Notes: a model not told the origin generated them from the letters alone. Counted from the stretch's first letter, positions 1 through 11,470 are shown. The stretch is 64,000 nucleotides of DNA from Bicyclus anynana (GCF_947172395.1 NC_069105.1:248001-312000), one strand, 5' to 3'. Translations and numbers: made by a program.

Positions 1-93
1 CTATACATAACACAGTGGTGTATTGATGCTTTTACAATTTCTCTGTCTTGACATGCTAATTGTTGAGGTATCTGACTCCACAGTAGTCTAAGT

Positions 94-216
94 GTTCATT
101 TACACGAGCGGCAGCTGCTCGACTCGACTTCAATCGGCGACCGCCGTCGACCACCTCCGAGAGTCGACTGCAGTCGACTGCGGTCGTCGGTAGAGTTGCC
201 GCTCGTGAAAATGAAC
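94..216. mobile_element. Short GC-rich MITE (fold-back)
   Basis: The 20-bp ends (94-113 and 197-216) are inverted copies with one mismatch, starting GTTCATTT and ending AAATGAAC. The interior is GC-rich, unlike the AT-rich flanks, and carries GTCGACT/AGTCGAC motifs. The flanks share CTAAG on both sides, a possible target duplication. Family not identified. Confidence 0.6.
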
Positions 217-390
217 CCTAAGGTGATCCAATTAAAAAAAAAATTACCTTATTGAAAGGGTACGGTCGATGGTGGACCCGGCCATTGAGAGCGTGTACAG
301 GCTTCTTGAACTCGTTCTCACGTCTGGATGGGTGACCTGGAACAAACAGAAACTCAGGTTAATAACTATAACATATACTTAATAAAAAGC

Positions 391-529
391 AGTGATAGTC
401 CAGTGGATATGAACTGTTCCTCGTGCATTTAAAAAAAAAATAATATCACGTGTCTCAAACGGTGAAGGAAAACATCGTGAGGAAACCTGCATACCAGAGA
501 ATTATCTTAATTCTCTGCGCGTGTGAACT
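391..529 (+). repeat. SINE-1 copy, internally deleted
   Basis: It starts with the A-box-like stretch GTGATAGTCCAGTGGATATG, loses the B box, and resumes in the body (ATCACGTGTCTCAAACGGTG, then the AATTCTCTGCG block). It belongs to the family seen full length at 28051-28344. The 3' tail is missing. Confidence 0.75.
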
Positions 530-535
530 CGTGAT

Positions 536-1050
536 TTACAAACAAAAGATTCACTGAACAAAACAAACTCCGGGGATCAAATCTTGGACCTCTTGGATTA
601 ATCGTGGAGAGCATGACGCTAAGTTAGCATCATTTACTTGTAATTCCATAGTACCTAAGTAAATTAATTAACTTTCAGTAATAAGTGACAAAACCTGCCC
701 ATCAAGTCTGCAGCAATAACCAAGTTCTCGGGCATGCTCCCCAAAATTGAAACTACTTTTTTGGCGCGCGAATTTTTGGGCGAAGAGTAAAAAAAAAAAA
801 GAAAAAACATTACACCACCGCAATTTTCGTTCCGGTCGCGCGCTGCTTTTCTGGAGGGAAATTAAACCGCCGGTGTTTCTCTTTTAAACGTCTAAAACTT
901 TAAAAAGCTGAAAATGTGAGGTTATTTTGTTCTTAATTACCCGCGCTGTTATTTGGCAATACAGCCATCAGTCTAATCTTTTAAAAGTCTTTCAAATATA
1001 CTTTTGAAAGATTAGATTGATTAGATGTCTTTCATTTATAAATGACGACG
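536..1050. other. Unique stretch with a GC-richer island
   Basis: No gene or known repeat is recognised. About 735-965 is a unique block with GGCGCGCG, GGTCGCGCGCTG and AAACCGCCGG separated by A-runs, a texture often seen in conserved non-coding elements. At 979-1020 a short imperfect palindrome (AGATTAGA/TCTAATCT type) is present. Confidence 0.4.
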
Positions 1051-1245
1051 GCCTCCGTGGCGCAGTGGTATACGCGGTGGATTTACAAGACGGAGGTCCT
1101 GGGTTCGATCCCCGGCTGGGCCGATTGAGGTTTTCTTAATTTTCTTAATTGGTCTAGGTCTGGCTGGTGGGAGGCTCCGGCCGTGGCTAGTTACCACCCT
1201 ACCGATACCGACAGAGACATACGCCAAGCGATTTAGCGTGTTATG
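1051..1245 (+). repeat. SINE-2, tRNA-derived, 3'-truncated
   Basis: A tRNA-like head covers 1051-1123, with an A box near TGGCGCAGTGGTA and a B box GGTTCGATCCCC. It is followed by the family body (GGGAGGCTCCGGCCGTGG, then AGTTACCACCCTACCG). The copy stops at AGCGATTTAGCG and lacks the 3' ACAAGTTAGCCC end seen at 56232-56430. The head is too diverged and too embedded in the SINE to be a functional tRNA. Confidence 0.8.
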
Positions 1246-1308
1246 TATACTCATCACTTTATTAGAGTAGTTTAGTTCTATGGTGATCTCATTTCGTTGC
1301 GCAAAATA

Positions 1309-1400
1309 ATATACTCAGAGGCACAATTATCCGTCCACCTTCGTCGTCTCGTTCTTCGCGTCATATTAAAGTGGGCGGGTAATTGTGCCTCTGAGTATAT
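1309..1400. mobile_element. 92-bp MITE with 24-bp inverted ends
   Basis: The ends 1309-1332 and 1377-1400 are inverted copies with one mismatch (TACTCAGAGGCACAATTA). TA dinucleotides flank TACTCAGAGG on both sides, which suits a Tc1/mariner-type TA target. No coding capacity. Confidence 0.65.
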
Positions 1401-1890
1401 ATTCGTTTCATATTAATATTCAAAATCGTATTAAAAGATTGCCCGTGAATACATAAATATTAGAATGTATACATAAGAAACGTTTATCCAAACCATTGTT
1501 CAAATTTGAAAGCTCTTTTCAAAATTACCTATTATTTAGTGTATAGGAAGAGGACTAAAGTATAAAGTAACCTATACAAGTGAACTACGTTCGAATAAAC
1601 TATCATAGACACGAACAGCCATACATACATGTTATTTTATGACACAAAAACATGTAATTCATATATAATAATACTTAATTGTGACAGCACAAAGAACTAA
1701 ACAACGTATATAATATTATACTAATATGTGTATATATAAACAACGATGTTCACTTTTAACACATCGCGTTCGCATTACGCCTCAAATCGCCTTTATGCGG
1801 CTACATAAAAGCGTCCTGAAGAACTCTGTTATGGTACTGCCACATCTGTTGTGTTTCTATTTAAATTTTCTTTTAATTTACCGACAACTT
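1401..1890. other. AT-rich, nothing recognised
   Basis: Low-GC unique-looking sequence. The open frame at 1726-1983 runs into the 62-bp array and has no recognisable domain. Confidence 0.4.
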
Positions 1891-2245
1891 ATACAACGTA
1901 CCTATATTTCACCTTATTTAAATTTTGAATTCCGACAAAAACTGTTATGTGCACGACAAAAACGTATATTTCACCTTATTTAAATTTTGACTTCCGACAA
2001 AAACTATTATGTACATGACAAAAACGCATATGTTACCTTATTTAAATTTTGACTTTCGACAAAAACTGTTATGTACACGACAAAAACGTATATTTCACCT
2101 TATTTAAATTTTGACTTTCGACAAAAACTGTTATGTACACGACAAAAACCTATATTTCACCTTATTTAAATTTTGACTTTCGACAAAAACTGTTATGTAC
2201 ACGACAAAAACGTATATTTCACCTTATTTAAATTTTGATTGCTGA
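1891..2245. repeat. 62-bp tandem array
   Basis: About 5.5 head-to-tail units contain ACGTATATTTCACC, TTATTTAAATTTTGAC and CGACAAAAACTGTTATGT. The anchor AACG/AACC recurs at 1961, 2023, 2085, 2147 and 2209, giving an exact 62-bp period with few substitutions. The first and last units are diverged. Confidence 0.9.
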
Positions 2246-2329
2246 TAAACTGTTATGTATATTTTTAGTAAAATAAATTGGAACGGTTATACAGATATTA
2301 AATCACCATTAAAACATGACATAACATTC

Positions 2330-2392
2330 TAAAAGTGCTTGTAATCTAAGCCTAATTGAAATAAAAGTAATTTGAATTTGAATTTGATATCT
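2330..2392 (+). repeat. LINE 3'-end fragment (CR1/Jockey type)
   Basis: AAAGTGCTTGTAATCTAAGC followed by CCTAATTGAAATAAAAG and a (TTTGAA)n tail matches the 3' end of the LINE at 40610-40688. Only the terminal ~60 bp are present. Confidence 0.65.
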
Positions 2393-3060
2393 CCCAGGCT
2401 AGCGCGCCACGACGAACTTTTTAGGAAAATTGTTTTCCATCAGCCATTGCATGTACACATGAATCTCGTCTATTAAAGACTAGAAAAAAGTGTCATTACA
2501 AATTTACCGATATATTTACATGGTAATTTTATTTAGGTTGTCAATTAAACAAAGGAACAACTGGATAAAATACACGTTTCTTCACGCTAATTTCAGGTCC
2601 AACAAAACAGATTTATTATTATCATATATTACTATTTCATATCGTTTTGACCCAGAGAAACATAAAATTTTTCGAAAAACTAACACAGAATAAGCTTTAT
2701 GAATAACAAAATCTTAAATATATTTATTATTTATTCAAATATTGAAATTATATTATGTATAAAGAATAAAATAAATATTGTGATATAAGTATTACACTTA
2801 TGTGGGCATTGCCTTATAGGGAGAGCCAGTCTCGTCTAACGGGGGTGGAATCTCGGCTAGGTGTTTCCCTGGTTTATGGAGATTGGGAACAGGACAAAGC
2901 ACGTCAGACTTATATGCCTAGACTTTACCTATTATATTATCTGCTAGCTACTTTCACAACTCGTACTGTAATACATTTTTGATATCACCAGGTGATTTTG
3001 AATTTTTGAGTTCAATATTCGTTCGAACGTCACATTGTAATATTGCCTTTATAGTTTCAA
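2393..3060. other. AT-rich, nothing recognised
   Basis: No repeat family or credible exon is seen. The small open frames at 2490-2693 and 2800-2982 have no domain and look like chance. Confidence 0.4.
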
Positions 3061-3264
3061 CTAGCTGACGCCGCGCGGTTTCACCCGCGTGGTACCCGTT
3101 CCCGTAGGAATACAGGGATAATATATAGCCTATAGCCTTCCTCGATAAATGGGCTATCTATCGCTGAAAAAATTTTTCAAATCGGACCTGTAGTTCCAGA
3201 GAGTAGCGCGTTCAATCAAACAAACAAACAAACGAACTCTTCAGCTTTATAATATTAGTATAGA
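3061..3264 (-). mobile_element. Helitron-like element, family A
   Basis: Read on the minus strand it starts TCTATACTAATATTATAAAG after an A and ends GCGCGGCGTCAGCTAG before a T. These are the Helitron hallmarks: A|T target, 5' TC, 3' CTAG, and a GC-rich hairpin just before the end. It is full length at about 200 bp and has no coding capacity. Confidence 0.8.
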
Positions 3265-3989
3265 TAGATAAACATTAATTTTTTTTAACACTGCAACTGT
3301 ACTGCAGCGATTTCCTGCACTAAGAGTGCAAGTGGCTGTATATAATAGTGACCTGTCCTTTCTTCAATCAGAGGAGGCCAGGGCGCTGGTACAGCTTTGA
3401 AGAAAATTAATTAAAGTCATCTAAATTATAAGATTAGATACAACAACTAAGGCTGCCTTACAAAGCGACATAGTCCAAAACAGGACTCAGCTCCTTAAAA
3501 TAAAGATTTAAAAAAAGACACTCCTTATAAAAAATGCGTACCTCAGTACTTCTCTACTTTTTCTGCATACAGGACGAAAGTACTTATAAATATGTTAAAT
3601 TCTAAATTATTTGTTGTAAGGTAAAGTGCTGAATTATTCGACTCTTCTCCATAATATTAGTGCAAAAAAGAATAATTTTTCTCTACTTTCTTTAAATATC
3701 ATATACACTTATGCGATAGTAAAAAATATCGAAACACACAGAAGAAAGTGTCATACAAACTAACTATTGATAGAAAAACAGTTTTTATTTCAAATACATA
3801 TAAAATAGAATATAAAACCGCTTGTTCGAAGAAAAACCACTTGAAAAAATAACAAACTAATTTGCATTTGCATTATAAACGCGACGTATTATCTAATTTA
3901 ATATGCAAAACCCACATGCCTAGTTATCGTGTCTTTTGATTGCAGATAATGTGGTTGTTGTAGCATTGAAAACATCATTTTATGGTAAT
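3265..3989. other. AT-rich, nothing recognised
   Basis: Unique-looking sequence with no gene or family recognised. Confidence 0.4.
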
Positions 3990-3997
3990 GACTAAGC

Positions 3998-4430
3998 CCT
4001 CATTCGCACGAGAGTTTTTAAACGGACGTTAAAAAACCGTTCAAATATAGTATGCAGTTAAATGAAGGTCTATTACCAACGTCCAAAATTGAAAATAGAA
4101 CACTGCTCGAAATAAATGATTTAATTAAACAAATAAAAAAACATAAAATATAAAAAAATTGAAATGAAAAAAACAAACTCAGTTCAGAAGTGTAGAAAGC
4201 ACTTAAAAAACAGTTATGGGATAGAATTATTTTTGTCTATATTATATAATAGGTCTTACATACTTACATATATACATACAAGATACGCGCGAAAAACATA
4301 ACCCTTCTTGCATTCGGGTAAATAACGGTCGTGTTTTAAAAACGCTGTCGTGTGAACATATAATTGGGAATGCATTTGTTGTATTTCAACGCTTTTTAAC
4401 GTCCGTTAAAAAAGCTCTCGTGCGAATGAG
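3998..4430. mobile_element. 433-bp MITE with GC-rich inverted ends
   Basis: The left end CCTCATTCGCACGAGAG is mirrored by CTCTCGTGCGAATGAG at the right. Subterminal GGACGTTAAAAA/TTTTTAACGTCC is also inverted. Flanking GACTAAGC and GACTAAGT agree at 7 of 8 bases, a possible 8-bp hAT-type target duplication. The interior is AT-rich and non-coding. Confidence 0.75.
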
Positions 4431-4734
4431 GACTAAGTCGGTGGACGTCCACGCTGCCCTGCGACGTATCGATTGTTGTGATAGGAAATAATTTATTATG
4501 GTATTGTTACATTGTGTACAGTTTACCGTACACCATTGTTTTTCCGCTTTATACCTTATTGAGTACCTCTCATACATTTTAATTATTTTGTTAGTCACCA
4601 ACTGAACTATTATACAACTTTTACTAAACGCAAGCTTATAGAAAAATCGTATTATAGTGATAATGAATATATAAACGACAAAAAAGCTTGAAAATAAAAT
4701 GTCTTACATGACTGGATACATAAACACCTGTTGT
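4431..4734. other. Unique, nothing recognised
   Basis: It overlaps chance open frames only. Confidence 0.35.
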
Positions 4735-4855
4735 TAAATGGTGATAAACTAAAAAAGAAAAAACCTGCCTGAGTTAGTTGTGGGCTCTTCTCGGAACAAG
4801 GCGCATTTGGAATCTTCATAATTTTAATTTTAAGTTTCCGACTAATTATTATCAC
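4735..4855 (+). repeat. LINE 3'-UTR fragment
   Basis: GAGTTAGTTGTGGGCTCTTC, then CAAGGCGCATTTGGAATC and TTTTAAGTTTCCGACTA, matches in reverse orientation the fragment at 42080-42310, which ends in a LINE-type tail. I infer a 3'-UTR scrap of a CR1/Jockey-type LINE. Confidence 0.5.
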
Positions 4856-4907
4856 CATTATCTTATAATATTATCACCCACACCCGCCTACCCGCACCGG
4901 AGCATCT

Positions 4908-5058
4908 TGGTGGGTCGAAGCTCCATATCCCCTCTGTAGACTGTATGATGAGGAAAGCTTGACCCAGTTTTATGCCTAAATGTTATGAGCCTATTTTAAA
5001 GGTTACAGGGTCAGGCATTCCTCATTATGCAGACGGGATATGGAGCTTAGACCCACCA
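4908..5058. repeat. Inverted repeat, fold-back
   Basis: The arms (about 4908-4936 and 5030-5058) share GGTGGGTC, AAGCTCCATATCCC and the inverse. Inner arms also pair (GAGGAA, TTGACCC / GGGTCAG, TTCCTC). It may be a small fold-back transposon or two SINE tails in inverted orientation. Confidence 0.5.
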
Positions 5059-5229
5059 CGGTGCGCCAATGTTGGCTAGCGTGGTGGGTGATATGCTAAA
5101 TTCTTTAACAACCACCGTCATATGCTAATAATAATGCCAGGTATTGGCGTGCTTTGCGAGGCAAGGGAATGTAACAACACCAATTTCACAACTTTTGCAC
5201 AGAAATAAGAGCTCAGTATTTCATAGCTT

Positions 5230-5425
5230 TGGCTGATGGGAGGCTTCGGCCGTGGTTAGTGACCCTACTGGCAAAGGTGTACCTCAAAGCGATTTATCGT
5301 TCCGGTACGATGTCGTGTAGAAACCGAAATGACTGTGGATTTTCATCCTTCTAATACTTACAAGTTAGCCCGCTTCCATCTAGATTGCATCGTCACATAT
5401 CAGGTGAGATTGTAGTCAGTCAGCC
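5230..5425 (+). repeat. SINE-2 body without tRNA head
   Basis: GGCTGATGGGAGGCTTCGGC, then AAGCGATTTATCGTTCCGG, then ACAAGTTAGCCCGCTTCC and CAGGTGAGATTGTAGTCA. The order matches the SINE-2 body. It is a 5'-truncated copy. Confidence 0.75.
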
Positions 5426-5860
5426 TGTCAGCTCGAAAACAGGACTCGAATCCGTGATCCGAAGCCACATAAGCTGACTGTTTGTACAAGCAGGCAGGCA
5501 AGTTGGTAAAAGTAACAACTTTTCAATAGAATTCACTTAATAGGCTTTCGCTCCAGTGCAACGACTTGGCTGGTAAAATTCAAATAGTAATTAAATTTCT
5601 CTGAATGAAATGTTTGACAAAAGACGGCGACCTATATTTACTAATTAATATTCTAAACAACACTACTTCATTGCACATTATAAATTATTGTAAATGAGGT
5701 TCTCTTGTCCAGCTAGTCTCGGAAACTATTGTAAGAATTTTTATATGCTTTTAACAATAAATCTAAAAATATACTCGTACTTAAAAACAGAGTGGATGGT
5801 TAGGCATATTTTTTCATGTTTAATGATTTTATTTCTTTTTGTAATGTACAAATATGTTAA
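5426..5860. other. Unique, nothing recognised
   Basis: No gene or repeat identified. The 5694-5984 open frame extends into the next repeat cluster and has no domain. Confidence 0.4.
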
Positions 5861-7140
5861 TTGTTCGGTAAGGTATTATGCGGTTCGTCTGAATTATACG
5901 CTCTTAATATTTCATTTCATTTCACGCATCTGTGAGTTAACACATGCAGTCTATTCATCTAATAACGTGCATATATTTAACTAGCTGACGCCGCGCGGTT
6001 TCACCCGCGTGGTTCCCGTTCCCGTAGGAATACGGAGCTAATATATAACCTATAGCCTTCCTCGACAAATGGGTTATCTAGCACTGAAATAGTTTTTCAA
6101 ATCGGACCTGTAGTTCCTGAGATTATCGCGTTCAATCAAACAAACAAACTGTTCAGCTTTATATATTAGTATAGATAGGTTTGATAGTGACTCAAATGGA
6201 ACCTACTTTTATATTTTAAATATTCAACCTATGTATGTCAAATGTATCAGCAAACATTAATCTTAACATAGTTGAGAAAATTGCTCGGTATGTTTTATAT
6301 TATAACGTGAAAAATTGATAAGTTTACCTTTTAATTTAAAAACATTCATCGTATGTAATAGGATTTCTAAACAAATACTAATCTTAGCATAGAGGAGAGC
6401 TACTCGGTTTGGCTTTATGCAGTCAGTATGAATAATTCACTCGCAAACATGAATATTTCTTAAATATGACAGCGTCTTATATACATTGTTGTAAGACATT
6501 CAACATATTATAAGTTAAAGGTTAACATTGTTATGAGAATTGTTCGGTATGGCATAATGCCATCCATCTGGATAATTCGCTCGCTATATCACGCGTCTGT
6601 GGGCTAACGCATACAGTCTATTTATCTAACGACGTGCAATACGCACATACCGGTACGTAGCTGGCATGTCTCGGCGCTACTGCGGTGCGCTGATTTGCCG
6701 ATTATGTTAATTATGTGGTCCGATAAAAATATTAATGACGAAACTGAGCATAGTTCAGAAAATTGTTCCGCATGGCATTATGCGGTCCTGAATAAGTCAC
6801 TCTCAATATCACGCGTCTTTGGGCTAACACATTCATTCTATTTAATAATATGTACTTTTTGAAAACACTTAACACAAAAATTTCAATTGGTTTATAAGCA
6901 AACATTTATTTAAGCATAGTTTATTGAATTGCTCGGTATGGCATAATGTGGTCCATCTGAATAATTCGCTCGCAATATCACGCGTCTGTGGGCTAACGCA
7001 CACACTCTATTTATCTAACGACGTGCAATACGCACATACCGGTACGTAGTTGGCATGTCTCGGCGCTACTGCGGTGCGCTGATTTGCCGATTATGTTAAT
7101 TATGTGGTCCGATAAAAACATTAATGGCGAAACTGTTACG
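5860..7140. repeat. Diverged repeat cluster (~389-bp unit)
   Basis: The block GGTATGGCATAATG, then AATTCGCTCGC and ATCACGCGTCTGTGGGCTAA, then ACGACGTGCAATACGCACAT recurs at 6546 and 6935 (389 bp apart). Shorter, older versions occur near 5867, 6290, 6395 and 6760. Helitron A2 (5981-6175) interrupts the oldest copy. Confidence 0.75.
5981..6175 (-). mobile_element. Helitron-like element, family A
   Basis: It has the same ends as the copy at 3061 (CTAGCTGACGCCGCGCGG on the left, AGTATAGA on the right). It is inserted into a copy of the local repeat that follows GTGCATATATTTAA. Confidence 0.8.
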
Positions 7141-7175
7141 GGCTAAAGCTACGAGTAACTTTGGTTGGGCAACTG

Positions 7176-7232
7176 ATTTTAATATAGTTTGGTATGGCTA
7201 TTATATATAGCCATACCAAACTATATTAAAAT
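7176..7232. repeat. Perfect 26-bp-stem hairpin
   Basis: Arms 7176-7201 and 7207-7232 are perfectly complementary across a 5-nt loop and contain AGTTTGGTATGGCTAT. The arm carries the GGTATGG word of the adjacent repeat cluster, so it may have arisen by local inverted duplication or be a small MITE. Confidence 0.85.
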
Positions 7233-8831
7233 TAATGTTATTTTAATTAGGAAACATTAATCGCCTGTGTGGATGTTTATATATTTTTAAACGACTTTAA
7301 AAAGGAGTCCATACACAACCAGTATGTTTGTATATGTGTCCGTGATTTTGTCAAAAAAAAAATTACTAATCCAATTAAGCTGCGATTTTCATAATAGAAA
7401 GAAGGGGATTGGCATTTCATTGAAACATTTCTCTCATTTCAAGGCTAAAATAATGTATCCTTCCATCATCTATATCTATATAATAGGAAGCAATCTATTT
7501 CTGTGCTAATCAAGATCGTGTTCAGTGGTTGACGCAGAAATAGGTAACAAATTAACTAGTACCATATTTATACCTAACTACTTAGATAACTTAAGTAATC
7601 GTCAAAAAGTAATTGAACATAAAAATCAAATGTATTTGATTACCCTTGCTCTAGGTACCTTTACTCAATAATAATTGAATGCAATATGAAATAATATTCT
7701 CCCGATAAGATAACTTTATCCTATACACAGCGCAATCGATAGCCGTATCAGATAAAAAAAAAATATCAACAAGAGAATTGCACTCCCCGTCCAATTACCC
7801 ATGTACGTCGCCAGTGATTGGTCAATTTTCCGTCTTCTATTACTGGCTACTTGCTTACTTGTGTTGCTTAAAGGGACAATTCACACTTGTCAGTCAACTA
7901 ATCACAAATGCCAGTTGATCGTAATAAACTTGTTTTAAACCACCAGATAACTGTCTAACTCGGCAGTCGGCAGCAAAATTAAGATATATTAAGACTGATG
8001 TATTACAAAACACCAAGAAGACAAGTTGAAGTTTAGTTCAGCTTAAATATCTTAAACTTTGAGATAGATGTACCTATTAGTACATGTACCTATTAGTACA
8101 TGTTAGTAGCCAGTTAACAAGTTCCACATCACAGTTAAACGTAACAAATTAGTTTTCCAATGTTGTTTCATAACGGACAGGGGGTTCAGCGTGCTCAAAT
8201 CTAGCGATTAGGAAACAACTAAAAACTGTACTATTTGGTTATGTAAATTTTTTACTCGATTCTCATTATTATAAAGTACTTAGTACAAAGCTTTGTACCT
8301 GTAACATGTCATGTTTAGATTTCGGCAGACGTAAATACTATGCTGCGATTAGTTCTTGGCTTTTTTAGTCTTGGTTAATTGAAAAAATCTCAAAAACAGA
8401 TATAATCATAACTATAAATGAACTGAAGGCTCCATCTCATGTACGAACAAGTGTAGTGCCCCCCCAACAAGGCGGGATCATAATATAGGAATGAGCGGCT
8501 CATAACTGAATCCCATTCCGAGATGTTAAGAAGCCTTACAGCACGATCCCACGGGAAAATGCTATTACACGTCACAGTCGACAGTAACATCATAGCATCA
8601 CACCGTGATGTAATTTTAACATTTTCAAAACCAATTTGAAAGTATATAAAATAAAAAAATAAAACAAAGCAAACCGTAATTTGCCACCCACATGTATCTA
8701 CTATTTTTTTATTTATACTACCGTCATTTTTAGGGTCACCATTTTGTTTTAGTAGGTATACCAAATACAAACTTTCGATCCCTTAAATTCCAGAAATATA
8801 GCGCTTTTTTATTCATCATTAGCGCAATTAT
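7233..8831. other. AT-rich, no gene recognised
   Basis: A short AACGACTTTAAAAAGGAGTC piece at about 7288 resembles a widespread lepidopteran motif (compare 15964 and 26920). The 126-aa minus-strand frame at 8390-8770 shows no domain. TACCTATTAGTACATG is directly duplicated at 8070-8102. Confidence 0.4.
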
Positions 8832-9144
8832 TCATCATTATCAAACCATATTCGGCTCACTGCTGAGCCCGAGTCTCCTCTCAGAATGAGAGGGGTTAGG
8901 CCAATAGTCCACCACGCTGGATTGCCAATGCGGATTGGCAGACTTCACACAAGCAGAGAATTAAGAAAATTCTCTGGTATGCAGGTTTCCTCATGATGTT
9001 TTTCCTTCACCGTTTGAGACGTGATATTTAATTTCTTAAAATGCACACAACTGAAAAAATGGAGGTGCATGCCCCGGACCAGATTCGAACCCACAGCGTC
9101 CGGAATCGAAGGCAGAGGTCATATTCGCTGGGCTATCACGGCTC
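8832..9144 (-). repeat. SINE-1, near full length
   Basis: On the minus strand: tRNA-like head AGCCGTGATAGCCCAG with the B-box region GGGTTCGAATCTGGTCC. The body holds GTGTGCATTTTAAGAAATT and AATTCTCTGC, and the 3' end is CCGAATATGGTTTGATAATG. About 310 bp. Confidence 0.85.
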
Positions 9145-9146
9145 AT

Positions 9147-9894
9147 AAAAAAAAGATTTCCGTTTTGATATATTAGTATACGTAAGAAAAGACTATGTAT
9201 TTATATCGGAGATCAGCCCGTGAATCAAAGATGTCACCCCACATAATCTAGTTCCAAAATTTATTGAGCAGGTTCCGTTCACAAATCACTTGGCATATGG
9301 CAAACGGCGGGTTTTGCATTCTGCACAGCATTATTTATATTAACTTGCTATGCCAGTCGTTTTCCTTAAATATATAAATCTTATAAACTATTAAGAATAG
9401 AATGTCAATCATAGCAATGTTCAGTAAAATAATTTTTAGTTTTTTACTTATACTATTATTAATTAACTACTCGTATGAAAAAAGAACGATATGAATATTT
9501 TATTCAAACACCTTGTTAAAGTTAGGTATTACATATAGAAACACCAAAGAAGCTCCGGAATAAATAACAACCATTTAATAAGTACTAACACTGATACAAC
9601 TTACACATCAATGGGTACTAATATTTAAGTGACACTGTGAGACGGTGATAACAGAAGCAATCACACATTTGTTTGTAACATCACATATAAATCGTAACTC
9701 AAGACCCCAAAGATAATGCATAATAATATCACAATCTTTACGAGTTGCCAACAACGATCGTGTAATAAAAACTGTACACGACTTTGTAACTCGTATATCG
9801 CTGAATGTGGTTCATAAGGTCACGGCATGTGATCCTCTCATATGTAGGCAATCTGTATTCTCGTTCATACTCCGTATATGTGGACGATTTGTAT
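9147..9894. other. Unique, nothing recognised
   Basis: AT-rich spacer before the satellite. No credible exon or repeat recognised. Confidence 0.4.
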
Positions 9895-11035
9895 GCATTC
9901 CTAGATACACAAGATAATAATATGTGGCAGACATCACTAAAATACTGTGGTGCAAGGAGTTGAATAACAAATAGTGACACACGGAGAATGTGTGCTTCGA
10001 CACTGTGACATTCCAGTGTTATCGTTGTCGTAACCGAATTTGGGTGTCGTATGCGTCAAGTTTGATAAGGCTGACGATACTAACATAGTGTTAGCACTAA
10101 AATATTATGAATTTGACACGCATAGATGATACGGATGACATACCGATAACATGTGCAGTCCTAGATACACGAGACAATATTATGTGGCAGACATCAATAA
10201 AATACTGTGGTGCAAGGAGTTGAATAACAAGTAGTGACGCTCGGAGAACGTGTGCCTCGACACTGTGACATTCGAGTGTTATCGCTGTCGTAACCGAATT
10301 TGTGTATCGTATGCGTCAAGTTTGATAAGGCTGACGATACTAACGTTAGTACTATAAATATTATGAATTTGACACTCATAGATGATACGACGGACATACC
10401 GATAACATGTGCAGTCCTAGATACACGGTATAATATTATTGTGTGGCAGACATCACTAAGATACTGTGGTGCAAGGAGTTGGATAACAAATAGTGACACA
10501 CGGAGAACGTGTGCTATGACACTGAGACATTCCAGTGTTATCGCTGTCGTAACCGAATTTATGTGTCGTATGCCTCAAGTTTAATAAAGCTGACAATACT
10601 ACCATAGTGTTAGTGAGGACTGACACATATAGACGATACGACTGACGTACCAAGAACATGTGCAGTCCTAGACACACGAGATAATATTGTGTGGCAGACA
10701 TCACTAAAATACTGTGGTGCAAGGAGTTGAATAACAAATACTGACGCTCTGAGAACGTGTGCTTCGACACTGTGACATTCGAGTGTTATCGCTGTCGTAA
10801 CCAAATTTGTGATGTCAATCTGTGTACTATGCGCCAAGTTTAACAAAGCTGAAGATACTGACATAGTGTTAGTGTAAATATTATGACACACATAGATGAT
10901 ACGAGTGACATACTGAGAACACGTGCCTCGACACTGTGACATTCAAGTGTTATCGGTGTCATAACCGAATTTGTATCTTCAATCCGTGTCAACTTTGACA
11001 ACACTTGCTGACGCTAACAAGTGTTAGAACATACT
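9895..11035. repeat. ~260-bp satellite, about 4.5 units
   Basis: GTGGCAGACATCA recurs at 9924, 10184, 10443 and 10691 (260, 259 and 248 bp apart), followed each time by TACTGTGGTGCAAGGAGTTG and CACTGTGACATTC. A last partial unit near 10915 lacks the GTGGCAG block. Repeated minus-strand peptide frames here are by-products of the repetition. Confidence 0.9.
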
Positions 11036-11202
11036 CCATGTTTGTGTAGAAGTACTACCCTAATAATATGTGAATAATATAATTCAAACAAAAATATTTG
11101 ACTTAAATGTGTAAAATGATAAAAACAAAAATAAACCAATCATACAACTGTCTCATTAGAAAAAAAATTAATGCGTTTTGGTGTATCTTTGATCTTGCCA
11201 GT

Positions 11203-11468
11203 CTCATCATCGTCATCATTATCACCTTATATATTCGGCTCACTGCTGAGCTCGAGGCTCCTCTCGTAATGAGAGGGGTTAGGCCAATAATCCACCACGC
11301 TGGCCCAATGCTGATTGGCAGAATTCACACACGCAGAGAATTAAGAAAACTCTCTGGTGTGCAGGTTTCCTCACGATGTTTTCCTTCACCGTTTGATACA
11401 TGTGATATTTTAATTTCTTTAAATGCACACAACAGAAAAGTTGGAGGTCCCGGGCCGGATTCGAACCA
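11203..11468 (-). repeat. SINE-1, head truncated
   Basis: It runs from a CATCATCGTCATCATTATCA tail on the left to GGCCGGATTCGAACC on the right. The A-box part of the head is missing. Confidence 0.8.
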
Positions 11469-11470
11469 AT

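Noticed and set aside
1051..1123. Possible tRNA gene
   Set aside because: Internal promoter boxes are present, but the sequence is fused to a SINE body and stem pairing is poor; it is a SINE head. The same applies to 54627-54700 and 32229-32291.
8390..8770. 126-aa minus-strand open frame as a gene
   Set aside because: No recognisable domain, composition like AT-rich non-coding DNA, and no splice or start context.
10194..10942. Repeated minus-strand peptides suggesting a gene family
   Set aside because: They follow the 260-bp satellite period, change frame between units and show no domain.
9895..11035. CRISPR-like array
   Set aside because: Whole units repeat without alternating unique spacers, and the genome is eukaryotic; this is satellite DNA.
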